Source: Marisediminitalea alba | GTDB lineage: Bacteria; Pseudomonadota; Gammaproteobacteria; Enterobacterales; Alteromonadaceae | Assembly (NCBI RefSeq): GCF_002993365.1 | Contig: NZ_PVNP01000206.1 | Location: forward strand, 1 to 64,000 | Reading direction: 5' to 3' | DNA: 64,000 bases | In this document: one piece after another, positions 54,516 through 63,529 of the stretch | Layout: each line of letters begins with the position of its first letter | How positions within the stretch are numbered: the stretch's first letter is position 1 | Notes under the pieces: model-generated | Seen by the model: the letters and a program-made list of their open reading frames with translations, nothing else | The model's database searches: none | Told to the model about the DNA's origin: nothing | Program-made: the position numbers and the translations under genes

Positions 54516-55489
54516 TAGGCAAATAACCAAAACTGATAACCCAGGTAGCAGCCTGCTAGCAGGGCCGCCTCGACACGGTTGATTCGTCGTGTCCCACGGA
54601 AATTAAAACTAAACACTAATAATAGCAGGGTCAGTCCCAGCATCACCAGTGCGTCCCGATGTGCGGCATTTTCGTCAAGTATACCCGGCGCAATGAGCCC
54701 AGGCATACCGAGTACCGCCAGCAAATTAAAGATGTTCGAGCCGATGACGTTACCCAGGGCGAGGTCGTCTTCGCCTTTCAGCACTCCGGCTACACTGGCC
54801 GCCAGTTCCGGCAAACTGGTGCCCAGAGCTATTATGGTTAACCCGATCACCAAATCGCTCATGCCAAAGTACCTGGCGATATGCACGGCGGAGTCTACCA
54901 TAAACTGGGCGCTCACCGGCAACAGCACTAATCCCATACCTATCCAGAGTACAGCATGTGAGGTTTCCACTGCTTCGGGAATTTCATCGCTGGTTTCATT
55001 CATCAGTGGATCGCCCTTATCGACCAGCAAAGAAATCCACGCCATCCCGGCTAACACGAAGATAAACAGCAGAATAAGAATGATGCCTTCCTGTGAGGAT
55101 AATTCGCCGTCATACAGGAAGTAAACGGCAATCAGGTTGATTACCAGCAGCAATGGGAACTCCCGTTTAAGGGTTGTCGACGATACCAGCAAGGGCTTGA
55201 TGAGGGCAGTAATACCAAGCACCAGGCCAATATTTGTGATGTTTGAACCCAGCGCATTACCGACTGCGGTGTTTGGATTACCGTTGATAGACGCCACCGC
55301 TGAGACCACAATTTCTGGTGCAGACGAACCCATGGCCACAATTGTCAGACCAATCATCATGGGAGATATGCCGATGTTTTTGGCCAGAGCAGAAGCGCCG
55401 TAAACAAATTTGTCGGCACTCCAGCTTAATACCGCGAGTCCGGCCAGAAAAATAGCTACCTGAAGTATCACAACAAAACCTGCTTCCAT
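54515..55489 (-). CDS. yrbG: CaCA-family calcium/sodium antiporter YrbG
   Basis: Inner membrane cation exchanger with about ten helices arranged as two inverted repeats. The alpha-repeat motifs are visible: GSSAPEIVVSAVAS with GNALGSNITNIGLVLG, and GTSLPELAASVAGV with GNVIGSNIFNLLAVLG. Length 324. First gene of the yrbG-kdsDC-lptCAB run and divergent from mlaF, as in E. coli. Confidence 0.95.
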   Translation of the reverse strand: MEAGFVVILQVAIFLAGLAVLSWSADKFVYGASALAKNIGISPMMIGLTIVAMGSSAPEIVVSAVASINGNPNTAVGNALGSNITNIGLVLGITALIKPLLVSSTTLKREFPLLLVINLIAVYFLYDGELSSQEGIILILLFIFVLAGMAWISLLVDKGDPLMNETSDEIPEAVETSHAVLWIGMGLVLLPVSAQFMVDSAVHIARYFGMSDLVIGLTIIALGTSLPELAASVAGVLKGEDDLALGNVIGSNIFNLLAVLGMPGLIAPGILDENAAHRDALVMLGLTLLLLVFSFNFRGTRRINRVEAALLAGCYLGYQFWLFA

Positions 55490-56107
55490 CGAAAGTTGTA
55501 TTCTCGCAAAAAAATGCGCTTATTCCTATGTTTAGCCTGACAGAAAAACGCGTAAACACGGTCTTATTAAAGGCGGGGCGATATCTACCAGGTGAACTTT
55601 ATAAGCTTGCGGGGCGTTTTAATGGCAAAAGAGGGAGATTTTTTATGCGGAAGTCGCATCGTCATGGAACGTATGCTTGTGTAGAGTGTCACAGAGTTAG
55701 CCGTAATTATAGTTAATAGTAGTTGGCAAGTAACTGATAAAACGCCGAATTAAGCGCTGGGCATAACTGGTTATTAAATATACCTACATGAATGTATGTA
55801 ATCGGCTTATACTATGGTAGAATCCTTTGCACAGTAATCGGTAGCAGCTTCAGCGAATATTCAGTATCGATTCTACAGCATAGAACAAAGTTATTCGTTA
55901 AATAAAACGGAAATTCCGTGCGAATAAGCGGATAATGAAAATCTAATATACTTCGCTGGTGGGCTATATCCTGCAGTGGCTTCGTGATACAAGTTGTAAC
56001 TTTTTCGGTTTAGGCAGAATAAGCAAACCGACATACAATGAACGCGGAAAAGATAAACCGAGGTCGGGTAGTGTAACCGGACTTCAGGGCTAAGGCCTGC
56101 ACAGGAA
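55490..56107. promoter_or_regulatory. 618-bp divergent region between yrbG and mlaF with structured elements
   Basis: No gene is supported; a 62-codon plus frame (55528-55716) has no ribosome binding site. Two structures stand out. At 55891-55927, TTATTCG/CGAATAA arms enclose a perfect ACGGAA-A-TTCCGT palindrome. At 56005-56031, TCGGTTT/AAACCGA form a 7-bp hairpin with a 13-base loop. A TGGTAGAAT near 55823 resembles an extended -10 box for the mla operon but has no clear -35. Confidence 0.4.
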
Positions 56108-56920
56108 ATGCAAAGTAACATGGACTATTTAGTCGACGTAAAAAATATGACCTTTTCCCGTGGGGAGCGCGTTATTTATGACGGCATTTCTCTGCGTGTG
56201 CCCAAAGGCAAAATCACTGCTGTGATGGGGCCGAGTGGAATAGGTAAAACCACGTTGCTTAAGCTGATAGGCGGACAACTCATACCTGACGGTGGTGACA
56301 TTACCTTTGACGGTGAGTCCATCCCGGCAATGAGCCGCAAAGCGCTTTATCATAATCGTCGTCGTATGAGCATGCTGTTCCAGAGTGGCGCATTGTTCAC
56401 CGACATGACAGTGTTTGATAACGTCGCTTTTCCGCTGCGCGAGCACACTAAATTATCAGAATCGATCATCGCCACTATCGTTGCGCTTAAGCTACAGGCT
56501 GTAGGGCTGCGTGGTGCAGCGCAGATGATGCCCAGTGAACTATCCGGCGGTATGGCCCGACGGGCAGCGCTGGCCAGGGCTATCGCGCTGGATCCGGATT
56601 TAATTATGTACGATGAGCCATTTGCCGGCCAGGACCCGATTTCCATGGGTGTGCTGGTAAAGCTGATCCGCGAGCTTAACGATGCTCTCAACCTCACCAG
56701 TATTGTGGTAACCCACGATGTTACCGAGGTACTGACAATCGCCGATTATATTTATATTCTCGCCGACCAGCGGGTGATAGGAGAAGGCACCGCCGAGCAA
56801 ATCAAAGGCAGTGATTCAGAGTTGGTACAACAGTTTCTGCAGGGCAAGGCTGATGGTCCGGTACCGTTTCATTACCCGGCAGACGATTTACGCGCAGCAT
56901 TTTTGGGAGAAAGCGATTGA
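56108..56920 (+). CDS. mlaF: Phospholipid transport ABC ATPase MlaF
   Basis: ATPase of the MlaFEDB complex that moves phospholipids between the inner membrane and MlaC, keeping outer membrane lipid asymmetry. Walker [11 protein letters not shown] at 41-50, signature [17 protein letters not shown], Walker [14 protein letters not shown], His switch [12 protein letters not shown] 56108 and ATG 56120 are both possible; AGGA is too close to the first and somewhat far from the second. Stop overlaps mlaE. Confidence 0.97.
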   Translation: MQSNMDYLVDVKNMTFSRGERVIYDGISLRVPKGKITAVMGPSGIGKTTLLKLIGGQLIPDGGDITFDGESIPAMSRKALYHNRRRMSMLFQSGALFTDMTVFDNVAFPLREHTKLSESIIATIVALKLQAVGLRGAAQMMPSELSGGMARRAALARAIALDPDLIMYDEPFAGQDPISMGVLVKLIRELNDALNLTSIVVTHDVTEVLTIADYIYILADQRVIGEGTAEQIKGSDSELVQQFLQGKADGPVPFHYPADDLRAAFLGESD

Positions 56921-57693
56921 ACTGGATACAACAAACCGGTCGCCACACTCTGGAACGGGTAGCTGCATCTGGCCGGGCTGGTTTAATGCTGTTTGGCGCG
57001 CTGTTTGCTGCGCCCAGCCTGAAGAATATACCGCTTACCATCCGCCAGCTGTATGTGGTGGGTGTACAGTCACTGGCGATTATTATTGTGTCAGGCCTGT
57101 TTATCGGCATGGTTATGGCTTTGCAGGGCTACACCATTCTCACCGACTACGGAGCTGAAGGCAGTCTGGGCCCCATGGTGGCGCTGTCGCTACTGCGTGA
57201 ATTAGGGCCGGTGGTAACCGCCCTGTTATTTGCAGGGCGTGCTGGCTCGGCGCTGACCGCCGAAATTGGCTTAATGAAGGCCACTGAACAATTGAGCAGT
57301 TTAGAAATGATGGCGGTGGATCCGCTGCGCCGTGTGGTCGCGCCCCGTTTTTGGGCGGGCATGATAGCCATGCCTATGCTGGCACTCATTTTTTCTGCAG
57401 TAGGTATACTTGGCGGTCATTTGGTTGGCGTTGACTGGCTGGGCGTTGATGCCGGTAGTTACTGGTCAATTATGCAGGCAACCGTCGATTGGGACAAAGA
57501 TGTCATAAATGGGGTGATAAAAAGCCTCGTATTTGCCCTGGTTGTGACCTGGATTGCCATATTTAAAGGATATGATTCGATACCAACCTCAGAAGGTATC
57601 AGTCAGGCAACCACACAAACCGTGGTGTTTTCGTCATTGGCAGTATTAGGGTTGGACTTCGTGCTCACCGCCCTGATGTTTGGTATTGAATAA
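56917..57693 (+). CDS. mlaE: Phospholipid transport permease MlaE
   Basis: Integral permease of the Mla complex with about five helices ([76 protein letters not shown]). Length 258. The start is TTG 56917, overlapping the mlaF TGA by 4 bases (TTGA) with GGGAGA just upstream, so expression is probably coupled to mlaF. Confidence 0.96.
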   Translation: MNWIQQTGRHTLERVAASGRAGLMLFGALFAAPSLKNIPLTIRQLYVVGVQSLAIIIVSGLFIGMVMALQGYTILTDYGAEGSLGPMVALSLLRELGPVVTALLFAGRAGSALTAEIGLMKATEQLSSLEMMAVDPLRRVVAPRFWAGMIAMPMLALIFSAVGILGGHLVGVDWLGVDAGSYWSIMQATVDWDKDVINGVIKSLVFALVVTWIAIFKGYDSIPTSEGISQATTQTVVFSSLAVLGLDFVLTALMFGIE

Positions 57694-57707
57694 GGGGGCT
57701 GGGTACG

Positions 57708-58178
57708 ATGAATCGTTATAAAACGGAATTAATGGTAGGTGTGTTTGTCTTAATGACTATCGCAGCCTTGTTACTGCTGGCGTTAAAGGTAGCTAATCAG
57801 ACGGTGGTAACCGACGGTGATACCTACACCCTGTATGCCAAGTTTGAAAACATTGGTGGCCTGAAAGTACGTTCACCGGTAAAAGTGGGCGGCGTTACCA
57901 TTGGTCGCGTAAATGCAATCAAGCTGGATAAAGACGATTACAGTCCGGTCGTTGAGTTAACTATCCAGAGTGAATACAACGAGTTTCCGGAAACCAGTTC
58001 GGCGTCAATTTTGACCTCTGGTTTACTCGGCGAACAATATATTGGTTTTGAACCCGGATTTACCATCGATGGGGTTGAGAATCTGGCTGAAGGTGACTAT
58101 ATCGAGGACACCAGTTCAGCGTTAGTGCTGGAAGAACTGATTGGTCAGTTCCTGTTCAGCCGCAATAGTGAAGAATAG
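57708..58178 (+). CDS. mlaD: Phospholipid transport MCE-domain protein MlaD
   Basis: Forms a periplasmic hexameric ring tethered to the inner membrane. N-terminal helix about 7-28 (LMVGVFVLMTIAALLLLALKVA), then one MCE domain (about 38-118) with GGLKVRSPVKVGGVTIGRV and SGLLGEQYIGFEPG. Length 156, somewhat shorter than the E. coli protein. 14 bp after mlaE. Confidence 0.96.
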   Translation: MNRYKTELMVGVFVLMTIAALLLLALKVANQTVVTDGDTYTLYAKFENIGGLKVRSPVKVGGVTIGRVNAIKLDKDDYSPVVELTIQSEYNEFPETSSASILTSGLLGEQYIGFEPGFTIDGVENLAEGDYIEDTSSALVLEELIGQFLFSRNSEE

Positions 58179-58228
58179 TGACAATAAGCCGGTCTTTACA
58201 AATAAGTATCGCATCGCATTGTGAGGTT

Positions 58229-58233
58229 AGGAG
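58229..58233 (+). promoter_or_regulatory. Ribosome binding site that sets the mlaC start at TTG
   Basis: AGGAG followed seven bases later by TTG at 58241. It favours this start over the GTG at 58178 that overlaps the mlaD stop. Confidence 0.75.
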
Positions 58234-58240
58234 AGAGAAG

Positions 58241-58918
58241 TTGAAAGCAAAATTAGCCGCATTTTTTACATTACTGGTGATGGTTGTCCTGCCGGTAAGT
58301 GCTCAGGATTCTTTGCCAGAGGTTAACACCCAGGACCCGTATAAAATGGTGGAGCAGGTTGGCAACCGCACCTTTGAGCGGATCAAGGCGTCGAAAGACG
58401 ATATTACCGCTAATCCGGAAATCTTGCGCGATATCATGGAGCAGGAGCTGCTACCTTATATTGATTATCAGTACAGTGCTTTTAAAGTGCTGGGCAAGCA
58501 TCTGGATATGAAGAAAACCGATCGCGAGACACTGATTGAATATATTCGTGTGTTCCGTCAGTACCTGGTAACCAGCTATGCCGATGCACTGAGCTACTAC
58601 GACGATCAGGAAGTGGTATTCGCCCCGGCTGAAGAGTTCGATGGCGATAAAAATGTTACTGTCCGGGCGTTGATCCGCGACGGTGACCGCCCTGATATTA
58701 AAGTGGCTTTTAAAGTGCGTAAAAGCGGTAAAGCTGACGAGTGGAAAGCTTACGACATGGTTGCCGAAGGTATCAGCATGCTGCAAAACGAAATAAAGCA
58801 GTATGAACCGGTAATGCGTACCGAAGGTATTGAAAAAGTAATCGAAATCATGCGCGAGCGCATCGCTAAGCCTATCCAGCTGAAATCACTGGATGGCAGT
58901 ACCCGTGAGGCAGATTAA
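58241..58918 (+). CDS. mlaC: Periplasmic phospholipid-binding protein MlaC
   Basis: Soluble shuttle carrying phospholipid between MlaA-OmpC and MlaFEDB. From the TTG start the protein begins with a good signal peptide (LKAKLAAFFTLLVMVVLPVSAQ). The Tol_Tol_Ttg2 domain follows with DPYKMVEQVGNRTFERIK, ELLPYIDYQYSAFKVLGKH, and RQYLVTSYADALSYY. Length about 226. A longer frame from GTG 58178 would put 21 polar residues before the signal, which is unlikely. Confidence 0.95.
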   Translation: MKAKLAAFFTLLVMVVLPVSAQDSLPEVNTQDPYKMVEQVGNRTFERIKASKDDITANPEILRDIMEQELLPYIDYQYSAFKVLGKHLDMKKTDRETLIEYIRVFRQYLVTSYADALSYYDDQEVVFAPAEEFDGDKNVTVRALIRDGDRPDIKVAFKVRKSGKADEWKAYDMVAEGISMLQNEIKQYEPVMRTEGIEKVIEIMRERIAKPIQLKSLDGSTREAD

Positions 58919-58920
58919 TA

Positions 58921-59214
58921 GTGGCCGATAAACAAACCATCAAGCTCAACGGCGCTCTGGATCGTCAGACCCTGAGTCAGGAATGGTGGTCTTCGCTGGG
59001 CAATAGTGAACAGCAGCGCCTGCGCGCTGCTAAACATTGCGAACTGGACTTTCAGGATGTGCAGCGAGTCGACAGTGCCGGCCTTGCATGGACACTTAAT
59101 GCCATTCGTGAGGGAAATGCACAGGGGGTGAAAATTACCTTGTGCAACCTGCCGGAAAAAATGCTTAAATTGGCAAAAATCAGCGAACTCGACGACGTAT
59201 TGCCGGTCGGGTAA
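58921..59214 (+). CDS. mlaB: STAS-domain protein MlaB
   Basis: Cytoplasmic partner of MlaF that supports complex assembly and activity. STAS pattern: VQRVDSAGLAWTLNAIREGNAQGVKITLCNLP. Length 97. The start is GTG 58921, two bases after the mlaC stop, with GAGG inside mlaC as the site. Confidence 0.94.
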   Translation: MADKQTIKLNGALDRQTLSQEWWSSLGNSEQQRLRAAKHCELDFQDVQRVDSAGLAWTLNAIREGNAQGVKITLCNLPEKMLKLAKISELDDVLPVG

Positions 59215-59235
59215 AAACCATACTGCCGGAGAGTC

Positions 59236-59493
59236 ATGGACACTAAAGAAATAGAAAGCTTACTGAAAGAAAAACTCGACTTAGCCGAAGTTTATGTCAA
59301 AGGTGACGGCTCACACTTTACCGTAATTGCGGTGAGCGATGCCTTTGCAGAAATGAGCCGGGTGAAACGCCAGCAAGCGGTATACGCTCCTTTAAACGCA
59401 TTCATTGCCGATGGTTCAATGCATGCTGTATCGATTAAAACCTTTACTGAAAAAGACTGGCAGCGCGAGCGTCAGTTTAATATGCCGCAATAA
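59236..59493 (+). CDS. ibaG: BolA-family protein IbaG
   Basis: Acid-stress linked BolA paralogue that binds iron-sulfur cargo with monothiol glutaredoxins. Class signature GDGSHFTVIAVSDAFAEMSRVKRQQAVYAPL with conserved His residues and a C-terminal MHAVSIKTFTEKDW. Length 85. Placed between mlaB and murA as in E. coli (yrbA). Confidence 0.95.
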   Translation: MDTKEIESLLKEKLDLAEVYVKGDGSHFTVIAVSDAFAEMSRVKRQQAVYAPLNAFIADGSMHAVSIKTFTEKDWQRERQFNMPQ

Positions 59494-59511
59494 CCCACGC
59501 AGGATTCACCA

Positions 59512-60774
59512 GTGGATAAACTCATTATTAAAAAAAGTCCGCCGTTGAATGGCGAAGTGGTTATTTCTGGCGCTAAAAACGCCGCCTTGCCATTATTAAT
59601 GACCAGCTTGCTAACGGCACAGCCCTGCAGGTACAGCAACGTTCCTCAACTTAAAGATATCAGCACCACGCTGGCGCTGTTGAAAGACTTAGGCGTAGGC
59701 GTAGAGCAACAGGACACCAATACCGTACTGTTGCATGCTGCTGAACTTTCCAGTGATACCGCTTCTTATGAATTAGTTCGTACTATGCGCGCATCCATTC
59801 TGGTGCTCGGCCCGCTGCTGGCCAGATTAGGCACGGCCAATGTGTCTTTACCCGGTGGCTGTGCCATTGGTGCCAGACCGGTTAACCTGCACCTGGAAGG
59901 CCTGGAAAAAATGGGCGCGGTTATCAATGTGGATGAAGGTTATGTACGTGCCAGTGTTGATGGCCGCCTGAAAGGCGCGCGTATCTTTATGGATATCGTG
60001 AGTGTGGGGGCTACCGAAAACCTGATGATGGCCGCGGCACTGGCCGATGGCGAAACGGTTATCGAAAATGCCGCCCGGGAGCCGGAAATTGTTGATCTGG
60101 CCAACTGCCTGAACAGCATGGGCGCACGTATCTCCGGCGCCGGTACCGATAAGATTCGAATTCATGGTGTTGAAGCTCTAAACGGCTGCGACTACGCGGT
60201 ATTACCGGATCGCATTGAAACCGGTACCTATCTGGTTGCCGCGGCAGTAACCGGTGGCCATGTTAAATGCTTAAATGCGGCTCCAGAAACGCTTGATGCT
60301 GTGCTATCCAAACTGCAACAGGCCGGGGCAGTGATTACCACCGGTAAAGACTGGATTGAGCTGGACCGTAGTAACACGCCGTTAACTGCGGTAAAAGTAA
60401 AAACCGCGCCTCACCCGGGCTTTCCTACCGACATGCAGGCCCAGTTTGTGGCGCTTAATGCCGTTGCAAAAGGCACCGGCGTGATTACCGAAACCATCTT
60501 TGAAAACCGTTTTATGCACGTGCCTGAGTTACAGCGCATGGGCGCGGAAATTGCACTGGAAACCAACAGTGCGGTAAGTAAAGGTGAGTCTTCGTTGAAG
60601 GGCGCGCCGGTAATGGCAACCGACCTCAGAGCTTCAGCCAGTCTGATCATTGCCGGACTTGTCGCAGAGGGCGAAACCCATATCAGCCGCATTTATCACC
60701 TGGATCGTGGCTATGAAGCCATCGAGCACAAACTGGGCGGTTTAGGCGCAGTGGTATCGCGGGTTAGCGAATAA
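59512..60774 (+). CDS. murA: UDP-N-acetylglucosamine 1-carboxyvinyltransferase
   Basis: First committed step of peptidoglycan synthesis: adds enolpyruvate from PEP to UDP-GlcNAc. Catalytic Cys117 lies in the loop [14 protein letters not shown], the fosfomycin target. [11 protein letters not shown] at the start and [21 protein letters not shown] later are family hallmarks. Length 420. GTG start with AGGA nine bases upstream. Last gene of the mla run. Confidence 0.98.
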   Translation: MDKLIIKKSPPLNGEVVISGAKNAALPLLMTSLLTAQPCRYSNVPQLKDISTTLALLKDLGVGVEQQDTNTVLLHAAELSSDTASYELVRTMRASILVLGPLLARLGTANVSLPGGCAIGARPVNLHLEGLEKMGAVINVDEGYVRASVDGRLKGARIFMDIVSVGATENLMMAAALADGETVIENAAREPEIVDLANCLNSMGARISGAGTDKIRIHGVEALNGCDYAVLPDRIETGTYLVAAAVTGGHVKCLNAAPETLDAVLSKLQQAGAVITTGKDWIELDRSNTPLTAVKVKTAPHPGFPTDMQAQFVALNAVAKGTGVITETIFENRFMHVPELQRMGAEIALETNSAVSKGESSLKGAPVMATDLRASASLIIAGLVAEGETHISRIYHLDRGYEAIEHKLGGLGAVVSRVSE

Positions 60775-60787
60775 CCTGCGTTATCTG

Positions 60788-61261
60788 CTAGTCACACCGG
60801 CCATTAGCGGCCAGAATATTTCGTACCCGCTGTTCGTCAAAATGAATCCCATGTTTGTCGAGAGCGGGTAGGAAATCATCCAGAGAAGCCCCCGTGATCG
60901 CACCAGGAAATGCCTTTTCAACATTTTGCCGGGCAATATGCAGCGACAGGTGGTTGTTACCTTCCGCAAGAAGAAATTGTGCCACCATACCCATTTCTGC
61001 GCCGCGTCGGATCACATTTGAGACCATATTGATCGCTTCGGGTGTGCCCAACTGCCATTCACTGATAATGGCTATAGAGGCAAAGTGATTAAGACCTTGC
61101 TCGTGGCGGAATCGGGATACGTCGCGAATATAATCTGCCGCACATTTCTCCGATCAGGTGCCACGAAAAAACAACAACAACAGGTTACCGCTGATATGAA
61201 TGGAGTAACTCCCGTATTTAAGGCTTGGGCTGGAGTCGACCCTGGTAATCACTTCTACCAT
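60788..61261 (-). pseudogene. Gene for a small unknown protein interrupted by one in-frame TGA
   Basis: From ATG 61261, with AGGAA nine bases upstream, a frame runs 35 codons, meets TGA (61156-61154), and then continues in the same frame without another stop to 60788. In all it would encode 157 residues. The part after the stop is coherent protein (CAADYIRDVSRFRHEQGL, GTPEAINMVSNVIRRGAEMG, AAN). I recall uncharacterised proteins in this group with a GPW-type motif in the same place, so TGA may replace TGG (Trp). It could be a recent nonsense mutation, a read error or recoding. It faces murA with a 13-bp gap. Confidence 0.75.
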
Positions 61262-61344
61262 TAAAATTGTTCCTGAACTGCAGATCCATTACCTCAATAA
61301 TAGATGAGTAATTCAAAAACAGCGTAAGTTTTTTTAGTAAAAGA

Positions 61345-62448
61345 CTACTGAAGCTGTAGTTCTGCCACCGTCACCTGAATGGTAAACAGGCTGGCATTAC
61401 GGCTGACTTCCAGCTCCAGCACGGTGCCAGGTTGGGTTTCCGCTATCATATCCAGCGCTTTAGAGGCACTTTCGAGGCGAATACCATCAATTGACATAAT
61501 TATGTCGCCCGGGCGTAAACCGGCCTGAGCGGCGGGCGAATTGGCAGCTACTGCTTTTACCTCAATGCCGGGGCCGCCGCGTAACTCTTCACCGATAAAA
61601 CCTAACTGGCCACGAGTCACTTTGCCATTGGTGATAATCGATTCCATCACCCGTACCGCCAGCTCGTAAGGAACCGCGAAGTTGATACCGTCGACGATGT
61701 AGGTGCCACGACGTTCATCACGGACCTGGAAATTAGCGTTGGTAATGCCCACCAGGTAGCCGTTGCTGTCGACCAGTGCGCCACCAGAGTTACCCTGATT
61801 AAGTACCGCATCGGTCTGAATAAAGTCAACGTAGCTGTTGGAAAGACCAGTTCTGCCGGCGCGGCTCACAATGCCCTGGGTAATGGTCTGACCGAGGTTG
61901 TAAGGGTTACCAATGGCCATTACCACATCACCAACGCGTAAATCCGGCTCTTCTAACTGGGGGATAACATGCAGGTTGTTTTCGTTCACCTTTAGCACGG
62001 CTAAATCGGTAAGCTGATCGGAACCGATTATTTGCGCTTCGGCAACCCGGTTATCCTGCAACGCCACAAAAATACTATTGGCGTCTTTAATTACGTGATG
62101 GCAGGTAAGAATATAGCCTGATTCGGTCATAATGACGCCAGAGCCCAAACTGGTACGTTGCCGCGCCTGATTATAATAATTGGGATTGTTCTCAATACTC
62201 ACGCTGTAGATGTTAACTACGGCAGGAGCGGAGCGACTCAGGGCTGGATAATAAGTTTCCCGCTTGGCACTTTGTGGCGTTTGCGCTAACCAACTGGTGC
62301 CAAAGCCGGTACCCTGGCGTAAATCCGGCACCAGAAACAGGATCAGTAAAGCCACAACCAGTCCTAAAAAGACTGAACGAAAAATATATGAAAAGAGTTG
62401 TCTGCTCGCCACGTTAATTCTTATTCTGCTTGACGTTGGGCCTGCCAC
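61345..62448 (-). CDS. degS: Inner membrane-anchored serine protease DegS
   Basis: Senses misfolded outer membrane proteins and starts the sigma-E response by cutting RseA. N-terminal membrane anchor about 24-42 (RSVFLGLVVALLILFLV), trypsin-like domain with His118 (TCHHVI), Asp148 (LTDLAVL) and Ser221 (GNSGGAL), and one PDZ domain (about 275-360). Length up to 367. The GTG at 62448 lacks a good site; a GTG at 62412 is as likely and gives a length near E. coli DegS. Same region holds a DegQ-type gene. Confidence 0.96.
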   Translation of the reverse strand: MAGPTSSRIRINVASRQLFSYIFRSVFLGLVVALLILFLVPDLRQGTGFGTSWLAQTPQSAKRETYYPALSRSAPAVVNIYSVSIENNPNYYNQARQRTSLGSGVIMTESGYILTCHHVIKDANSIFVALQDNRVAEAQIIGSDQLTDLAVLKVNENNLHVIPQLEEPDLRVGDVVMAIGNPYNLGQTITQGIVSRAGRTGLSNSYVDFIQTDAVLNQGNSGGALVDSNGYLVGITNANFQVRDERRGTYIVDGINFAVPYELAVRVMESIITNGKVTRGQLGFIGEELRGGPGIEVKAVAANSPAAQAGLRPGDIIMSIDGIRLESASKALDMIAETQPGTVLELEVSRNASLFTIQVTVAELQLQ

Positions 62449-62583
62449 AACCCAGAGAGATTGATAATAATAACAAGCATAACATTTTCGTCAGGAAGGT
62501 TATAAGTAGTTTTGCCAAACAACTGCTGTTATCCGTATTAACGTTTCTATTAACCCGTTATTCCGGTAATCCAAACTACCTCT

Positions 62584-62703
62584 GTTATGCCGGAATATTT
62601 CAAAGAAAATATCCGGGATCTCCTGAACAGTTTTGCTCACTCAAAAGGATATTTACGGGTAGCCAGGTAGTTAAGGAGATACCGGCTCGGGGGCCGGTAT
62701 GAC
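62584..62703. repeat. Compound palindromic element, copy A
   Basis: Left palindrome GCCGGAATATT...AATATCCGGGATCTCC, a conserved spacer starting TGAACAGTTTTGCTCA, then right palindrome ATACCGGCTCGGGGGCCGGTAT ending in GAC (split here for description). Ends resemble short inverted GTCAT/ATGAC termini. Confidence 0.8.
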
Positions 62704-63004
62704 GGGGTATATTGGCAACATAGGTAATCTCCGCATTTTGTCGGGGTGCCGACAGCACCCAAAGGGGAGGTGGCTCCCCTTTGGAAACCTGCCAGTTCTT
62801 AAATCGCGAAAAGCGTACTGTCAATGGGCAGGTAAAACCTATCGACCAGAGAGGGCGTCCTGCCCTCGCTGGCCGGAGTCGTCATCCATGACGCCTCTAC
62901 GCTTTTACTGGTTCTGCCCATTTCCAGTATCTCGCGATAACAAGAACCAAAGGAAAAGCCCAAAACGCGCTGACGCGCTCGTTATTGCCATCATCCAATA
63001 CTCC
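62704..63004. repeat. Hairpin-rich insert between repeat copies A and B
   Basis: Contains GTCGG-GGTG-CCGAC (62740-62753), an 8-bp stem AAAGGGGA/TCCCCTTT (62761-62768 and 62775-62782), AGGGC/GCCCT near 62852-62866 and the palindrome GTCATCCATGAC near 62880. No coding sense. It looks like a second kind of intergenic repeat. Confidence 0.6.
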
Positions 63005-63123
63005 GTCATCCCGGAATTTTCGCAGAAATTATCCGGGATCTCCTGAACAGTTTTACTCATTCAAAAGGATATTTACCGGTAGTCAGGCGGTTAGGGAGAT
63101 ACCGGCTCGGTGGCCGGTATGAC
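63005..63123. repeat. Compound palindromic element, copy B
   Basis: Begins GTCATCCCGGAATTTTCGC, forms a left palindrome to ATCCGGGATCTCC, then the common spacer and right palindrome ATACCGG...CCGGTAT, ending in GAC. Its left palindrome matches 7518-7548 and 7631-7665 in reverse. Confidence 0.85.
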
Positions 63124-63136
63124 AGAAATAAAAGTC

Positions 63137-63232
63137 GTCATCCACACATGCACCTCCTCCGTCATCCACACATGCACCTCCTCCGTCATCCACACATGCA
63201 TCTCCTCCGTCATCCACACATGCATCTCCTCC
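63137..63232. repeat. 24-bp tandem repeat, four units
   Basis: Units at 63137, 63161, 63185 and 63209: GTCATCCACACATGCACCTC followed by CTCC, with C/T variation at one site. A single unit recurs at 63359-63382. The unit starts like the left arm of copies C and D (GTCATCCCCGCATGC), so it probably arose by duplication of that arm. Period is a multiple of three and open on both strands, giving spurious 8-residue peptide repeats. Confidence 0.9.
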
Positions 63233-63345
63233 GTCATCCCCGCATGCTCTTGAGCGGGGATCTCCTGAACAGTTTTACTCATTCAAAAGGATATTTACGG
63301 GTAGTAAGGCGGTTAGGGAGATACCGGCTCGGTGGCCGGTATGAC
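63233..63345. repeat. Compound palindromic element, copy C
   Basis: Left palindrome GTCATCCCCGC-ATGCTCTTGA-GCGGGGATCTCC (split by arm and loop), common spacer, right palindrome ATACCGG...CCGGTAT ending in GAC. The 89 bases from GGGATC differ from copy B at only a few sites. Confidence 0.85.
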
Positions 63346-63382
63346 AGAAATAAAAGTCGTCATCCACACATGCACCTCCTCG

Positions 63383-63494
63383 GTCATCCCCGCATGCTCT
63401 TGAGCGGGGATCTTCTGAACAGCTTTGCTCATTCAAAAGGATATTCACGGGTAGTCAGATAGTTAAGGAGATACCGGCTCGAATGCCTGTATGT
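63383..63494. repeat. Compound palindromic element, copy D (degraded right end)
   Basis: Same left palindrome as copy C and the same spacer, with a few changes, but the right palindrome is damaged (CCGGCTCGAATGCCTGTATG). The most diverged copy. Confidence 0.75.
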
Positions 63495-63529
63495 CTTTAT
63501 TTTTTAGGCCGGAATGACGGTGATGTTTG

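Noticed and set aside
55528-55716. 62-codon plus-strand frame with CVECH motif in the yrbG-mlaF gap
   Set aside because: No ribosome binding site; the Cys pair alone is weak evidence.
61141-61261. In-frame TGA as selenocysteine codon
   Set aside because: No SECIS-like hairpin is visible just after the TGA and I know no selenoprotein family of this type; a TGG to TGA change is simpler.
63137-63382. Possible CRISPR array from the 24-bp repeats
   Set aside because: Units are head-to-tail with no spacers between them, and no cas gene is near.
63091-63462. Open frames on both strands encoding 8-residue peptide repeats
   Set aside because: They are the translation of a 24-bp tandem repeat; there is no ribosome binding site and no protein character outside the repeats.
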